This document shows, piece by piece, positions 1-10,210 of a stretch of 64,000 nt of DNA (the stretch's first letter is position 1; every line of letters starts with the position of its first letter). Under the pieces are notes generated by a model. The model was not told the origin of the DNA and ran no database searches. It saw nothing but the letters and a program-made list of their open reading frames with translations. The stretch lies in assembly GCF_036884655.1 (NCBI RefSeq), contig NC_088335.1:42278501-42342500 (forward strand), read 5' to 3'. Source of the DNA: Musa acuminata AAA Group. Its lineage: Eukaryota > Streptophyta > Magnoliopsida > Zingiberales > Musaceae. The position numbers and the translations under genes were made by a program.

Positions 1-200
1 TACTTCATTCTTTGACATCGGAATTATACGTTTGGAAATTCTAGATCTAGTACAATTGGTTCTCAAGAATGACAACTAATCTTACGTAGTAATTGAATAT
101 CAACAGAGGATCATCCACTCTCAATATTGCAAGAGGAATATCTTATATTTGCTTGCTTAGATAAAATCCCTAGTTAGGGTCGTTCGGATTGAGAGAAAAG
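1..200 (+). repeat. Decayed LTR fragment of the element A family, reverse orientation to A
   Basis: Read as the reverse complement, this stretch follows the LTR of element A (about 5490-5700) along its whole length. Shared landmarks include agatctagtaca and agaggatcatccactctc, and both end in a Gly-Gly-rich stretch before a gagagaa run. Many transitions separate the two, so it is old. It runs off the left edge of the window, and its right end abuts the LTR piece starting at 201. Confidence 0.75.
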
Positions 201-350
201 TGTTATAATCAAAATCGATACTAAGAGGGGGTGGGGGGTGAATTAGTGCTTTCTTAAAATTACGTTGATTCGAAAATCTCATTTAATAAAGCTTATACCG
301 AAAATGCATTTGACTTAAAAGCATCCGTAAGCGTAGTGAGCAAATAAGAG
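201..350. repeat. LTR piece C, part 1 (old LTR related to that of element B)
   Basis: The piece begins with TGTTATAATC, followed by a G-rich run and gtgaattagtgc, matching the start of the element B LTR (3993 and 23402). It stops at AAGAG, the target-site duplication of element F. The same LTR resumes at 3637 and again after element B at 25180. It is therefore the outermost recognisable host sequence of the nested stack. Confidence 0.7.
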
Positions 351-630
351 TGTTAGTTTCGCAAGTCCAATAGTCCCATATCGGGAAAATCAGGCTTGTT
401 ATCTCCTATTGGAACTATAAATAAGGGTTTGAGCTTTAAAGTCAGATGCACCATAAGAAAACCTAATTGTTTGCTTTAGGCTTTTCTTGTTCAATAATTT
501 TCGGTGTTTTATCGCTTAGGAACATCTTCCTAATGCATTTATAATAGTCTCCATTTTATAATGGTAATTTGCTCCTCCTTCGTCCGTAGATGCAGGTCAA
601 TTGGCCGAACCTCCTAAGGCTAGCTCTAAC
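351..630 (+). repeat. Element F 5' LTR (internally deleted)
   Basis: It starts TGTTAGTTT and matches the 3' LTR at 3268-3631 closely, for example over cccatatcgggaaaatcagg and the TATA box in ggaactataaataag (about 413-425). About 80 bases present in the 3' copy (between ccgaacc and tcctagggctagc) are missing here. The shared end gctagctctaac is followed directly by gag sequence, with no primer-binding site. Confidence 0.85.
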
Positions 631-1310
631 CTTCGGCATGTGGCAACTCAAGATAGAGCCATTCTGGTTCAAGACGGAGTTGATTTGGCACTACAAGGAG
701 CTGAGAAAATTCCAGATGGTACGTCAAAGGAATATCTTGCGGGTATAGATAAGAAGGCCCGATCAAACATTATTTTAAATCTCTCTTATGAGGTTTTACG
801 GGAGGTAGCTACGGAGACTATGGCTAAGAGCATGTGGGACAAACTTAAAGCTTTGTATATGAAGAGGACAGTGGAGAATCGTCTCTACTTAAGGCAGAGT
901 TTGTATATGCTTCGGATGACTAAAGGTACATCTATAATCTCACATCTTAATAAATTTGATTCCTTGGTTATGGATTTAGAGAATATAGATGCAAAAATTG
1001 ATGATGAGGATAAGGCCCTGTTACTTTTGTGTTCTCTTCCTCAATCTTTTAAGCATTTCCATGATACTATGATTTATGAAAAAGAAACAATTTCATATTA
1101 GGAAATTAAATCTATACTAAAATCTAAGGAGCAGATAGACAGAGATATCACTGGAGAAAATAGAGGGAATCAGGCTGAAGGTCAGGGGTAGAACAGATAA
1201 AAGAGAATTTGACAGTAGTAGATCTAAATCCAGACATAAAAATTTAGAATGCAGATATTGTCATAAAATGGGGCACATTAAGGCTGATTGCTTTAAATTA
1301 AAAAATAAAT
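631..1310 (+). pseudogene. Element F gag remnant with CCHC zinc knuckle
   Basis: The region 631-1101 encodes a copia-type gag polypeptide (UBN2-like) with the typical stretch MWDKLKALYMKRTVENRLYL and a later DEDKALLLLCSLPQSF. Such proteins form the particle that packages element RNA. The N-terminal part is deleted. The frame stops at 1099-1101. After a frame change the nucleic-acid-binding knuckle follows at 1250-1291, spaced C-X2-C-X4-H-X4-C. Several further stops separate the pieces, so no full product can be made. Confidence 0.85.
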
Positions 1311-1427
1311 TAAAGTAAAAGAAAAAAATTATTGAGAAAACTATTGAGTCTACTGAAGCTAGTGCAGTAGTTGATAAGAATGATGAAAATATTTTCTTTG
1401 CTACTGATGATAGGACAAGGTCTAAAA

Positions 1428-1975
1428 ATGAATAGATTTTAGATTTGGTTGTTCTTATCACATGTGTCCTAATAGAGATTTATTTTCCATATATGAATCT
1501 TGTAATTGTGGAATTGTTTTAATGGGCAATAATGCAGCATGTGATGTTGTTGGTAGAGGAACAATCCAAATTAAAATGCATGATGGTATTATGAGGACAC
1601 TCACTAATGTTAGACATGTTCATGATTTAAAAAAGAATCTCATCTCTTTAGGTACCCTAGAGGCCCTTGGGTATAAATACACAGCTGAATGTGGAGTTAT
1701 AAAAGTTTCTAGAAGTGCCCTTGTTGTTATGAAAGCTTGTAGGTCTAATAGCTTGTATATTTTGCAGGGAACTACTGTTACAGGCTCAGTTGCAGTCTTG
1801 TCATCATCATTGTCTGATTCTGACATCACCAAATTATGACATATGCGTTTGGATCATACGAGTGAAAAAGGTTTGAGCATATTGAGCAAAAGGGATCTAC
1901 TTTGCGGACAAAGTACTGGGCCATTGGATTTTTGTGAACACTGCATTTTTTGAAAGTAGAAAAGAGTCAGCCTCA
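1428..1975 (+). pseudogene. Element F protease and pre-integrase remnant
   Basis: The sequence downstream of gag resembles the copia aspartic protease, including a [13 protein letters not shown] stretch. A base is missing within the Asp-Ser-Gly active-site codons near 1445 and a stop lies just before them, so the active site is broken. The frame 1462-1839 continues with the conserved [20 protein letters not shown] stretch. It ends in a stop where the Trp of the pre-integrase zinc region would be expected. The residual zinc-binding region reaches about 1975. Confidence 0.8.
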
Positions 1976-1989
1976 ATTCTCTGACAGTT

Positions 1990-2565
1990 TACAAAACAAA
2001 ATGTACTCTTGACTATATTCATTCAGACCTTTGGGGTCTAGCTCATGTTCAGTCTAAGGTTGGTGCTAGGTATATATTGACTTTCATTAATGATTATTCC
2101 AAGAAAGTTTGGGTTTATTTTCTGAAACATAAAAATAATATTTTTCTAACCTTTAAACAATGGAAGGCTTTGATTGAGAAGCAAACAGGTAAACAAATTA
2201 AGCGGCTTCGAACAGGCATGGAATTTTGTGAAGGTGACTTTGATGAATTCTGCAAAAATGAAGGAATCGTTCGGCATCGCACTGTTAGGATAACGCCTCA
2301 ACAAAATGGTGTGGTCGAACGTATGAACAGAATACTCTTGGAGAGAGCAAGGTGTATGATCTCAAATACAAGGTTGACAAAGGACTTTTGGGTAGAGACG
2401 ATTAATATGGCCTGTTACGTTATCAACCGCGCTCTGTCTGCAGCACTTAACTTTAAAACTCTGGAGGAAGTTTGGTCAGGTACTCTTGCTGATTACTCTG
2501 ATTTAAAAATTTTTAAGTGTCCAGCATACATGCATATATTTTCCTTGGGTATGCTTTTGGGTTGA
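1990..2565 (+). pseudogene. Element F integrase remnant lacking a catalytic Asp
   Basis: The DNA encodes a copia integrase core (rve family), which joins element DNA to the chromosome. The first catalytic Asp lies in HSDLWG (about 2015-2035) and the catalytic Glu in QQNGVVERMN (about 2299-2328). The stretch that normally carries the second catalytic Asp reads LRTGMEF (about 2206-2226). It appears to have lost two codons, including that Asp. Downstream motifs such as FWVETINMACYVINR are preserved. The frame ends at 2565, where the C-terminal part breaks up. Confidence 0.85.
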
Positions 2566-2639
2566 AAGGATACAGATTATAGTGTTCTGATCTTAAATCC
2601 CCAAAATTTGTAATCAATAGAGATGTTACTTTTGATGAA

Positions 2640-3170
2640 TTGTCTATGCTATGTTCTAAAGAAGAATCTACTAATTGTACAAATGATAGTGCGCAGAACC
2701 AAGTGGACCTTGAGATTGGTAGTTCTAATTCTTTTCAATCTAACTCTTCTATTCAAAGAATGCCGGTAGATGGTCTCGAGTCTACTAACGAAGATGATCT
2801 AGAGGAAGAGCAATATTCCATAGCCAAGGATAGACCACGGAGAAATATTCGACCACCACAAAGATATGCAAATTTGGTTACATATGCTTTATTTGTTGTA
2901 GAAGAAACAAGTAAAGTTGGTGAGCCTACTTGCTACTCAGATGCAGTTTCTTGTGATAATTCCGCTAAGTGGTTGATCGCGATGAATGAAGAAATTGAAT
3001 CTCTCCATCGGAATAGAACTTGGGATCTTGTAAAGCCGCCTTCGGGTAAGAAAATTGTTGGATACAAATGTTATTGTTGAGGGAAAGATCCTTATTTAGA
3101 AAATTCATACAAAGGACAATCAAGCTGATATGCTTACGAAGCCTCTTCCAGTTTACAAGTTCAAGTAATG
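2640..3170 (+). pseudogene. Element F reverse transcriptase start fused by deletion to RNase H end
   Basis: The frame 2640-3080 contains the acidic linker, the RPRRNIRPPQRY stretch and the first part of copia reverse transcriptase (AMNEEIESLHRNRTWDLV, then GYKC). Right after this the sequence jumps to the end of the RNase H region, with HTKDNQADMLTKPL encoded at about 3101-3142. The polymerase palm, the YVDD motif and most of RNase H are deleted, probably well over 1 kb. Confidence 0.85.
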
Positions 3171-3267
3171 CTTGGACTTGGTTGGTGTTTATTGTTGGTG
3201 ATTGCCCGTTGGGGCTTTTATGAAGAAGGTGGAGCAAGTTTTATTGGGATATGCCAAGGTAGAGATG

Positions 3268-3631
3268 TGCTAGTTTGGCAAGTCTCATAGTCCCACATCG
3301 GGAAAATCAGGCTTATTATCTCATATTGGAACTATAAATAAGGGTCTGAGCTTTGAAGTCAGATGCACCATAAGAAAACCTAATTATTTGCTTTAGGCTT
3401 TTCTTGTTTAGTAATTTTCGATGTTTTATGGCCTAGGAACATCTTCCTAAGGCATTTGTAATAGTCCATCTTTTATAGTAGTGATTTGCTCCTCTTTCAT
3501 CCGTGGATGTAGGTCAATTGGCCGAACCACATAAATTTGGTGTTCTTGCCACTTTTATTTTTTTTACTTTATTGTCTTTGTTGGGTTACCAAAATTACCC
3601 TTTGGTAAATTTCCTAGGGCTAGCTCTAACA
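3268..3631 (+). repeat. Element F 3' LTR
   Basis: The LTR begins TGCTAGTTT after a purine-rich tract (aaggtagaga) and ends CTAACA, followed by the AAGAG target duplication at 3632-3636. A TATA box (actataaata, 3331-3340) and the downstream shared blocks match the 5' LTR. At 364 bases it is the more complete copy. Confidence 0.85.
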
Positions 3632-3636
3632 AAGAG

Positions 3637-3987
3637 TAGTAGACAATTAAATAAACAAGTAATGAGAATGAAAAGCATAACATAAATACAAATCGAGTTT
3701 ATAGTGGTTTAGTCATCGTGACTTATGTCTACTCCCGATTTCTTCTCTGTCGGGGCCACCAGCTTTCACTATCAATCTTCTTTCATTGGACGAAGATCAA
3801 CTATCCTCTTACAACTTTTTTCTCATTTTCACTAGTTTAGGAGATAACCTTTATAAGTTACTCACCCCTTCCTTAAATTAAAATCAAACTTAGAGAATAG
3901 GAGGGGAATTCTCACAAGATTACAATAGCGTTTTCTCAAGTTTTTGTTCACAATTCTTGTGTAAACCGAGCAGGGATGAGTGGGGTA
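3637..3987. repeat. LTR piece C, part 2
   Basis: This continues the LTR interrupted by element F. It carries blocks that parallel element B's LTR: cgagtttatagtggttt, a clause like gacttatgtctactcccg, then gagtggggtatttat. It ends within its own TATA-like box, at the TTTAT target duplication of element B (3988-3992 and 25175-25179). No gene is present. Confidence 0.7.
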
Positions 3988-3992
3988 TTTAT

Positions 3993-4691
3993 TGTTAGGA
4001 TCAAGAGCACTAAGAGGGGGGGGGGGGGGGGGTTGAATTAGTGCAGCGAAAATTTTTCAGTGATTAAAACGAAAGCTGCGTACGTTTGATAAAAACGATT
4101 TCGATGTGAAAGCCGATTCTAAGATTACTTTAACTTGAGATTAAGCGAGATAATGTTAAAGTAGATCTATGAAGACAGTTTGCAGTTTATGATGGAAAGC
4201 ATAATACAAGCGCAAATTGAAATGCGACGTTCGTATGATAAAAACCGATTTACGTCTAAACGTAGATTTAGAAAGTTCTGAACTTAGAAACTTATTCGTA
4301 AGATCGCAGAAGGTAGTAAACAATTATGATTGAAATCAAAACGTAAACGTAAACTGAAATATGATGATCGTACGAAAAAAGCCGATTTACGTCTAAACGC
4401 AGATTTGGAAAGTTCTGAACTTAGAAACTCGTTCGTAAAATCGTAGAAGGCAATAAGCTATTGAGAAGTTTGCAGTGAAGGTAAAATGCTCAAAGGAAAT
4501 GCAAACCGAGATTTAGAGTGGTTCGGTCAATCTTGACCTACTCCACTTTTGGCTTCCTCCACCGACGAGGTCACCGACGTCAACTAGAGGCCTTCCTTCA
4601 ATAGGCGAAGGCCAACCACCCTTTTACAGATTCACTCCTTTTGACGGGCTTAGGAGACAACCCTTACAGAAGTTTTCTCTCCTCTCTTTAC
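3993..4691 (-). repeat. Element B downstream LTR, outer part (split by element A)
   Basis: It starts TGTTAGGATCAAGAGC with a long G run and matches 23402-24106 base for base apart from scattered changes, mostly transitions. It stops at TTTAC (4687-4691), the target duplication of element A. The rest of this LTR resumes at 17575. Confidence 0.92.
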
Positions 4692-6182
4692 TGTTGGGAA
4701 ATCATGGGGGCGACATCATATGCGCAGCGGAAGAACAAGAAAACAAAAATCCCCGATTTCCAGAAAGATGTTCGTCGTCGTGCGAAGATTGGTGCGCAAA
4801 ATCGGCAAAACACAAAACTGCGTATAGAGATTGTGTTACCTAGGGAGATCGTATATCCCTGTTTCCTTACAGATTCTCAGGAGAGGGTGAAGGAGGTCAA
4901 GCGTCCTCCTCTCTAGCGGTGATCCACACAGTAGGGTTGCGACGACCCTCCTCAAAACTCCAGGCCTACTCTGAGGTGGAGAGGGAGAGGAGAATAGGAA
5001 AGGCAAGCAAAGACTCTAGCCTATGAGGCTGTGAATCCCTCCTATTTATAGAGATCCCGTGTCAAACCCTAATGGGTCCATCCCTAGTGGGTACTGGATC
5101 TGCATCCAATAAGACAAGGGCTCCGTCGGATATCTCATATCCGAACCTCTACTCATCGCAATGCCTACCATATGTGTGTGACGCTCTAGGCCCAATATCG
5201 AGCTGGCCGTGAGTCATACCTGTCAGAACTCCTTCTGACTGAGTGAATTATTATCTCTGTAATAATTCACTTGACTCATCAACTACGGACGTACTAGGCC
5301 ACTACGCCGTAGTCCCCAGACGATACAGGGGAATCCAATCCATTGGACCTGTCTATCCTCAGTTGTCATGTACCTATAGTCCCTCATCCATCTAATATCC
5401 CAGAGACCGTATATCGAGCATGGTGCTGTCAGACCCATACGGTTTCTACTCGAGTCTCTCTCTAATCGGATTCTCCCGGAGAACTCTTTCTCTCTCAACC
5501 CGAATGACCCTGGCCAGGGATTTGTCTGAGCAAGAACACATGGGATATTCCTCTCATGACGCCGAGAGTGGATGATCCTCTATCGACACTCAATAGCCCT
5601 CGTAAGGTCGACTACCACTCCCAATGACCAACTGTACTAGATCTGGGACAGCCAAACCTATAAGTCTGGTATCAAAGAGTGGAGCACTCATACAGGACAT
5701 CCTTGGTGTCTCAAGTCTAAGGACCAGATACACCACTAGGACTACGGAATCGCTATCTGACAATAAGGCATCATCAACCATCCAGCATTCCGTAAGCGGA
5801 TCAATCAGTGAACTCATTCTCCAATGAGCACCTGTACTGTATCCCTAGTGTCCCTACACGAGCAGCTATGAGACCAGCTACATCCATCATATGGATAGGT
5901 ATACAGCACACCAGTCTATCCGGTTATCACGATGTCCCTCTCGAGTAACCTATGACCGGGATTATTTAGGATATGTGTTTAAAGGTGAATCGATCTCATT
6001 ATCGTGATCTCATCACGATCCGATTCTCATTGCACAAATCCAAGGACATCACAATATATATATGCATTTATGCAATAGTTATAAAGTGATATACACCAAA
6101 ATATAATAAGCAAAAAGATTCTGTATCAAGTCACACGTGCCATCACTCACGTGATTGGCTTGCTGGGCACCTATGACTAGCA
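4692..6182 (-). repeat. Element A downstream LTR
   Basis: On the + strand it begins TGTTGGGAAATCATGG and ends GACTAGCA. On the coding strand a TATA box (ctctataaatagg) lies around 5041-5053. It is nearly identical to 16085-17574. Open frames of 60-75 codons here recur in the other LTR, lack family similarity and are treated as chance. Confidence 0.93.
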
Positions 6183-6193
6183 ATCTCCCACTT
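6183..6193 (-). other. Element A polypurine tract
   Basis: On the - strand this reads AAGTGGGAGAT and directly precedes the LTR start TGCTAGTCATAGG. This is the expected plus-strand DNA primer site for reverse transcription. Confidence 0.85.
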
Positions 6194-6209
6194 GACCTAA
6201 AGCCAATCA

Positions 6210-6881
6210 CCTATGTGTCTGATCCCCATCAGACCCCTGTGACGCTCAAAGACAATCTGAGACAACGGCTTTATCAGTGGATCTGCAATGTTATCTTCGG
6301 ATGGAACTCTTTCCACTACTACATCTCCTCGGGTTACGATCTCTCTTATAAGCTGGAACCTCCTCAGAACACTTCTGATGAGACCCGGGTTCCCTTATTT
6401 GAGTAATCACCCCATAGTTGTCGCAATATAAGGAAGTCGACTTGTCGCTATCTGTATCGACTCCCAAATCTGTGATGAACTTCTTCACCCAGACTCCCTC
6501 CTTTGCTGCATCTGATGCAGCAATGTACTCCACCTCTGTGGTCGAGTTAGCAGTGGTATCTTGCTTGGAACTCTTCCAGCACACTACTCCTCCATTCAAG
6601 GTGTACACATACCCTGAATTCGACTTGCTATCATCGATATCAGACTGAAAACTTGAGTCAGTGAAGCCTTCAACCTTAAGGCTATTACTTCCATATACTA
6701 GTAAAAGATCCTTAGTCCTTCTCAAGTACTTAAGGATACACTTTACTGCTTTCCAGTGCTCCAAGCCTGGATCCGCCTGATACCTGCTCGTGACACTCAG
6801 AGCATGCACTATATCAGGCCTAGTACATAGCATGGCATACATGATATACCATATTGCTGAGGCATAAGGTATCATATCCAT
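6210..6881 (-). pseudogene. Element A RNase H region
   Basis: The frame 6881-6291 encodes the C-terminal copia polymerase segment and RNase H. Landmarks are MLCTRPDI, YLRRTKDLLLVYG, the first RNase H acidic site in EGFTDSSFQ, VCWKSSKQDTTANSTTEVEY and LYCDNYG. RNase H removes the RNA template. The frame is shifted relative to the reverse transcriptase upstream because a piece of about 25 codons is missing near 6880. The C-terminal end (to about 6210) is out of frame. Confidence 0.88.
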
Positions 6882-7800
6882 GTTCGCCCTTTCTTAGAAT
6901 TTTCAATGCCAAACCTTTTGACAATGGTTTCTATATACCTGGACTGGGACAAGCCAAGCATCCTCTTGGATCTATCTCTATAGATTCTAATCCCCAAGAT
7001 ATAGGATGCTTCCCCTAAGTCCTTTATGGAGAAGTGTCTAGATAACCAAGTCTTTATTGTGGATAGCATTCCTACGTCATTCCCAATGATGAGGATGTCA
7101 TCCACATATAACACCAAAAAGGTGATAGCGCTCCCACTTACCTTCCTGTATACACAAGGCTCATCTTCGTTCTTTACGAAGTCATAAGATCTGATTGACT
7201 CATCAAATCTTATGTTCCAACTTCGGGAAGCTTGCTTTAGTCCATAAATGGATCTAAGCAACCTACACACCTTATCTGGGCAGTTCTTGGACACGAATCC
7301 CTCAGTTTGCATCATATACACCTCCTCCTCGAGGTTCCCATTGAGGAATGCGGTTTTCACATCCATCTGCCAGATCTCATAATCATAGTGTGCTGCAATA
7401 GCCAATAGAATTCTGATGGATTTTAGCATTGCTACGGGTGAGAAGGTTTCGTCGTAGTCAACACCTTGCCTTGACGATACCCTTTAGCCACTAGCCTTGC
7501 TTTATAGGTCTCTACCTTTCCATCTACTCCGATCTTTTTTCTTAAAGATCCACTTGCAACCGATGGGTACAATACCTTCGGGCGCATCAACTAGGTTTCA
7601 AACCTTATTGGAGTACATAGAATCCATCTCAGAATTCATGGCTTCTTGCCACTTCCCGGAGTCTATACTCATAATAACCTCCTCGTAGGTCTAAGGATCA
7701 ATATCCTCAGCATCCTCTCCACTAATATGTCCCACATATCTCTCAGGAGGATGAGATACTCTATCAGACTTGAGTAAAGTTGAAACTTGTGTATTAGGTA
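6872..7800 (-). pseudogene. Element A reverse transcriptase region
   Basis: The frame 7429-6872 encodes the copia reverse transcriptase with MDVKTAFLNGNLEEEVYM, RLLRSIYGLKQASRSWN and the catalytic YVDDILIIGND (about 7083-7115). Upstream, about 7430-7800, the N-terminal part is recognisable (KWIFKKKIGVDGKVETYK) but interrupted by stops and at least one frameshift near 7440. The catalytic core is conserved while the ends are damaged, so the protein cannot be made whole from this copy. Confidence 0.9.
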
Positions 7801-7816
7801 CCTGAACAGACTCGGG

Positions 7817-8779
7817 TTATAGAGTGGTGCTTGAGCTTGGTTCTCTAACTTTGCTCAACTCTATCATTCTCCCACTGTCTCCGCCAAGAATGTGTTCCTT
7901 CTTAAGGAACACTGCTCTCTTAGCTACAAAGACCTTTTTGTCCTCGAGATGATAGAAGTAATACCCACAAGTTTCCTTGGGGTATCCCACAAATTTGCAT
8001 TGCTCTGTCCTTGATTCTAACTTATCGGGGTTGTGTCTTCTAGCATGGGCAGGGCAGCCCCAAATCTTAACAACCTTAAGATCAGGCTTCTTCCCTTTCC
8101 ATATCTCATATGGTGTAGACACTACCGACTTAGTTGGAACTCTATTCAGAAGGTAAGCTGCGGTTTCTAGGGCATATCCCCAGAATGAGATGGGTAGGTC
8201 AGCGAAACTCATCATGGACCGTACCATATCTAATAATGTACGATTTCTCCTTTCAGAGACACCATTGAGCTGAGGTGTATAAGGAGGTGTCCATTGGGAT
8301 AATATCCCATGGTCCTTGAGGAACTGAGTAAACTCTGTACTTAAGTATTCACCTCCTCGATCTGATCGAAGAGTTTTGATACTCTTTCCAGTTTGGTTCT
8401 CCACCTCATTCCTATACTCTCTGAATTTCTCAAAAGCCTCGGACTTGTACTTCATTAAGTACACATATCCATACCTTGAGAAATCATCAGTAAATGTAAT
8501 GAAGTATGAGTAACCTCCAATGGCATGAGTTGACATGGGTCCACATACATCACTATGTATGAGTTCCAACAACTCAGTAGCTCTCTCTCCAGTTCCACTA
8601 AATGGAGAGTTGGTCAATTTTCCACGAATGCAAGGTTCACAAGTTGCATATGACACGTAGTCGAATGGATCTAGATATCCATCATTTAGCAACTTTTGAA
8701 TCCTTCTTTCATGGATATGACCTAGCCTACAATGCCATAGGTATGCACTATTCACCTCATCTCGTTTCCTCTTAGACAC
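7817..8779 (-). CDS. Element A integrase (open reading segment of pol)
   Basis: This open stretch of 320 codons holds the pre-integrase zinc region (WHCRLGHIHERR, then CEPC) and the integrase core. The D,D,E residues are all present: Asp in ELIHSDVCGP, Asp in TLRSDRGGEY and Glu in NGVSERRNRTL. The C-terminal GKKPDLKVVKIWGCPAHARR region follows. Integrase inserts the element's DNA copy. It is normally one part of a longer polyprotein, so the Met used here is not a true start. Upstream and downstream frames are broken. This is the best-preserved gene of the element. Confidence 0.9.
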   Translation of the reverse strand: MSKRKRDEVNSAYLWHCRLGHIHERRIQKLLNDGYLDPFDYVSYATCEPCIRGKLTNSPFSGTGERATELLELIHSDVCGPMSTHAIGGYSYFITFTDDFSRYGYVYLMKYKSEAFEKFREYRNEVENQTGKSIKTLRSDRGGEYLSTEFTQFLKDHGILSQWTPPYTPQLNGVSERRNRTLLDMVRSMMSFADLPISFWGYALETAAYLLNRVPTKSVVSTPYEIWKGKKPDLKVVKIWGCPAHARRHNPDKLESRTEQCKFVGYPKETCGYYFYHLEDKKVFVAKRAVFLKKEHILGGDSGRMIELSKVREPSSSTTL

Positions 8780-8785
8780 TTACAT

Positions 8786-9707
8786 TCATGATATGTGGAG
8801 TAGTGTCTTGCATAAACAAACCTTTATGCAATATTCCTCTCGTCTATCACAAAAATCTAACAATTGGAGATTGATCATGAATGTACTTGAAGCTTCACCA
8901 AGCTTCTTGTTTCGCCCTTTCTGCAAGGTACTCTTTGCAGTTCCTCTTCCAGTGCCCATCTTTACCACAGTGGAAGCATGGCCTTTGTCCTTTGTTGGGT
9001 CTTTCTTAGCAACCTTTACTTTACCTTATTTGCCCTTGCCCTTTCCCTTCTTAAGGGACCTTTCTGCTTTCCTTTTCTTTCTGGTCTCACCAGTATAGAG
9101 AACTGGCTTCTCTTTCTTAATAGTACTCTCTGCCTCCCTCAACATATTGAGGAGCTCTGGGAGAGTCACCTCAAGCTTGTTCATATTAAAATCCATTATG
9201 AACTATGAAAAAGGAATCTGATAGGGACTGAAGTACAATGTCCACACACAAGTTATCCTCTAGGACCATTCCTAGACCTGTGAGTTTCTCTATCCACTCA
9301 ACCATCTTTAGGACATGGTTCTGAACCGGTGTCCCCTCAGTCATCCTAACGCGGAAGAGGCTCTTGGATATCTCATATCGCTGAGTCCTTTCCTATTCCT
9401 CAAACAATTTGCGGACATGTAGGAGAATGGATCTGGCATCCATCTTTTCATGTTGTCTCTGTAACTCAGGAGTCATAGAGCCCAACATATAGCATTAAGC
9501 AAGAGTGAAGTCATTAATGTACTTCACGTAGCGAGTGATCTCATCCTCGCTTACCCCTTCTTCGGGCGTAGGCATTACTGTATCAAGGACATACACGATT
9601 TTCTCCACTGTGAGAACAATTCTCAAGTTACGGAGCCAATCCGTATAATTTGGACCAGTGAGGCGGTTGACATCAAGTATGCCACGTAAGGGATTTAAAA
9701 GCGACAT
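8786..9707 (-). pseudogene. Element A gag remnant with zinc knuckle
   Basis: Gag starts at 9707 with MSLLNPLRGILD, then RLTGPNYTDWLRNLRIVLT, a form common in plant copia gag. The first open part ends at 9495. Further fragments, with several stops, run leftward. The zinc knuckle (C-X2-C-X4-H-X4-C) is encoded at 8937-8978. Past about 8840 the sequence passes almost directly into the region just before integrase, with no Asp-Thr/Ser-Gly protease motif. The protease therefore seems deleted. Confidence 0.85.
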
Positions 9708-9846
9708 TTTCTGAAAATAAAGATACAGCAGAAATGAATAACATGCAGATTTTGCAAGAAATAAACTATCAAGATATGGACTTCTATCTTAATATGTTCC
9801 CACTATTTTACTAACGAGTCACGCGACACCCTCAGCACGTGAAACG

Positions 9847-10210
9847 GAAGTCTCCGGTAGACTTCTAGTGGGGATCAGGATCCAATCAGCGTCTTAGTGT
9901 AACCTCGAGGGACTCGACCAATCACACTAAGCCTAAAAGGTAGGCAACTCTTGCCGATCACAACTCCTTGTGATTCCCGTCCTGTTCGGCCTCCGAATCA
10001 CCATGGCCTCGAGGGACTCGACCAACCATGATGCTCGGTTAAGTCAACACCTTCATTACAAGATGAGTCTGATTTGATGATATACCCTCGAGGGACTCGA
10101 CCAAGCATACCATGCCCTCAGGTCACCGGTGACATCTCTATATCGTAAGCAAGATAGCGAATCGCGATATAGGTGAGTCTCGAGGGACTCGACCAACTCA
10201 ACCTACACCG
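9847..10210 (-). other. Hairpin array with an 18-base motif repeated four times in the element A leader
   Basis: A perfect 7-base-pair hairpin lies at 9847-9865 (GAAGTCT, loop ccggt, AGACTTC). After it the motif CTCGAGGGACTCGACCA recurs at 9903-9920, 10007-10024, 10086-10103 and 10178-10195. The first copy sits between perfect 8-base inverted repeats (9893-9900 cttagtgt and 9924-9931 acactaag). The other three sit between imperfect ones. The motif itself can fold (TCGAG and CTCGA arms). The array lies in the untranslated leader between primer site and gag. A role in RNA packaging, dimerisation or translation is possible but only inferred. Confidence 0.75.

Larger units (their letters stand above)
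351..3631 (+). mobile_element. Element F: small decayed Ty1/copia retrotransposon
   Basis: This is a complete but broken copia-type LTR element on the + strand. It lies between two copies of AAGAG (346-350 and 3632-3636), a 5-base target-site duplication. The gene order gag, protease, integrase, reverse transcriptase, RNase H is that of Ty1/copia. Large deletions removed the primer-binding site with the gag N-terminus (after 630) and nearly all of reverse transcriptase and RNase H (near 3080). Frameshifts and stops occur throughout. It inserted into LTR piece C. It cannot move on its own. Confidence 0.88.

Noticed and set aside
5283..5827. Open frames of 67-75 codons repeated at 16675-17219
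   Set aside because: They fall inside the two LTRs of element A and repeat only because the LTRs do. No family match and no start context.
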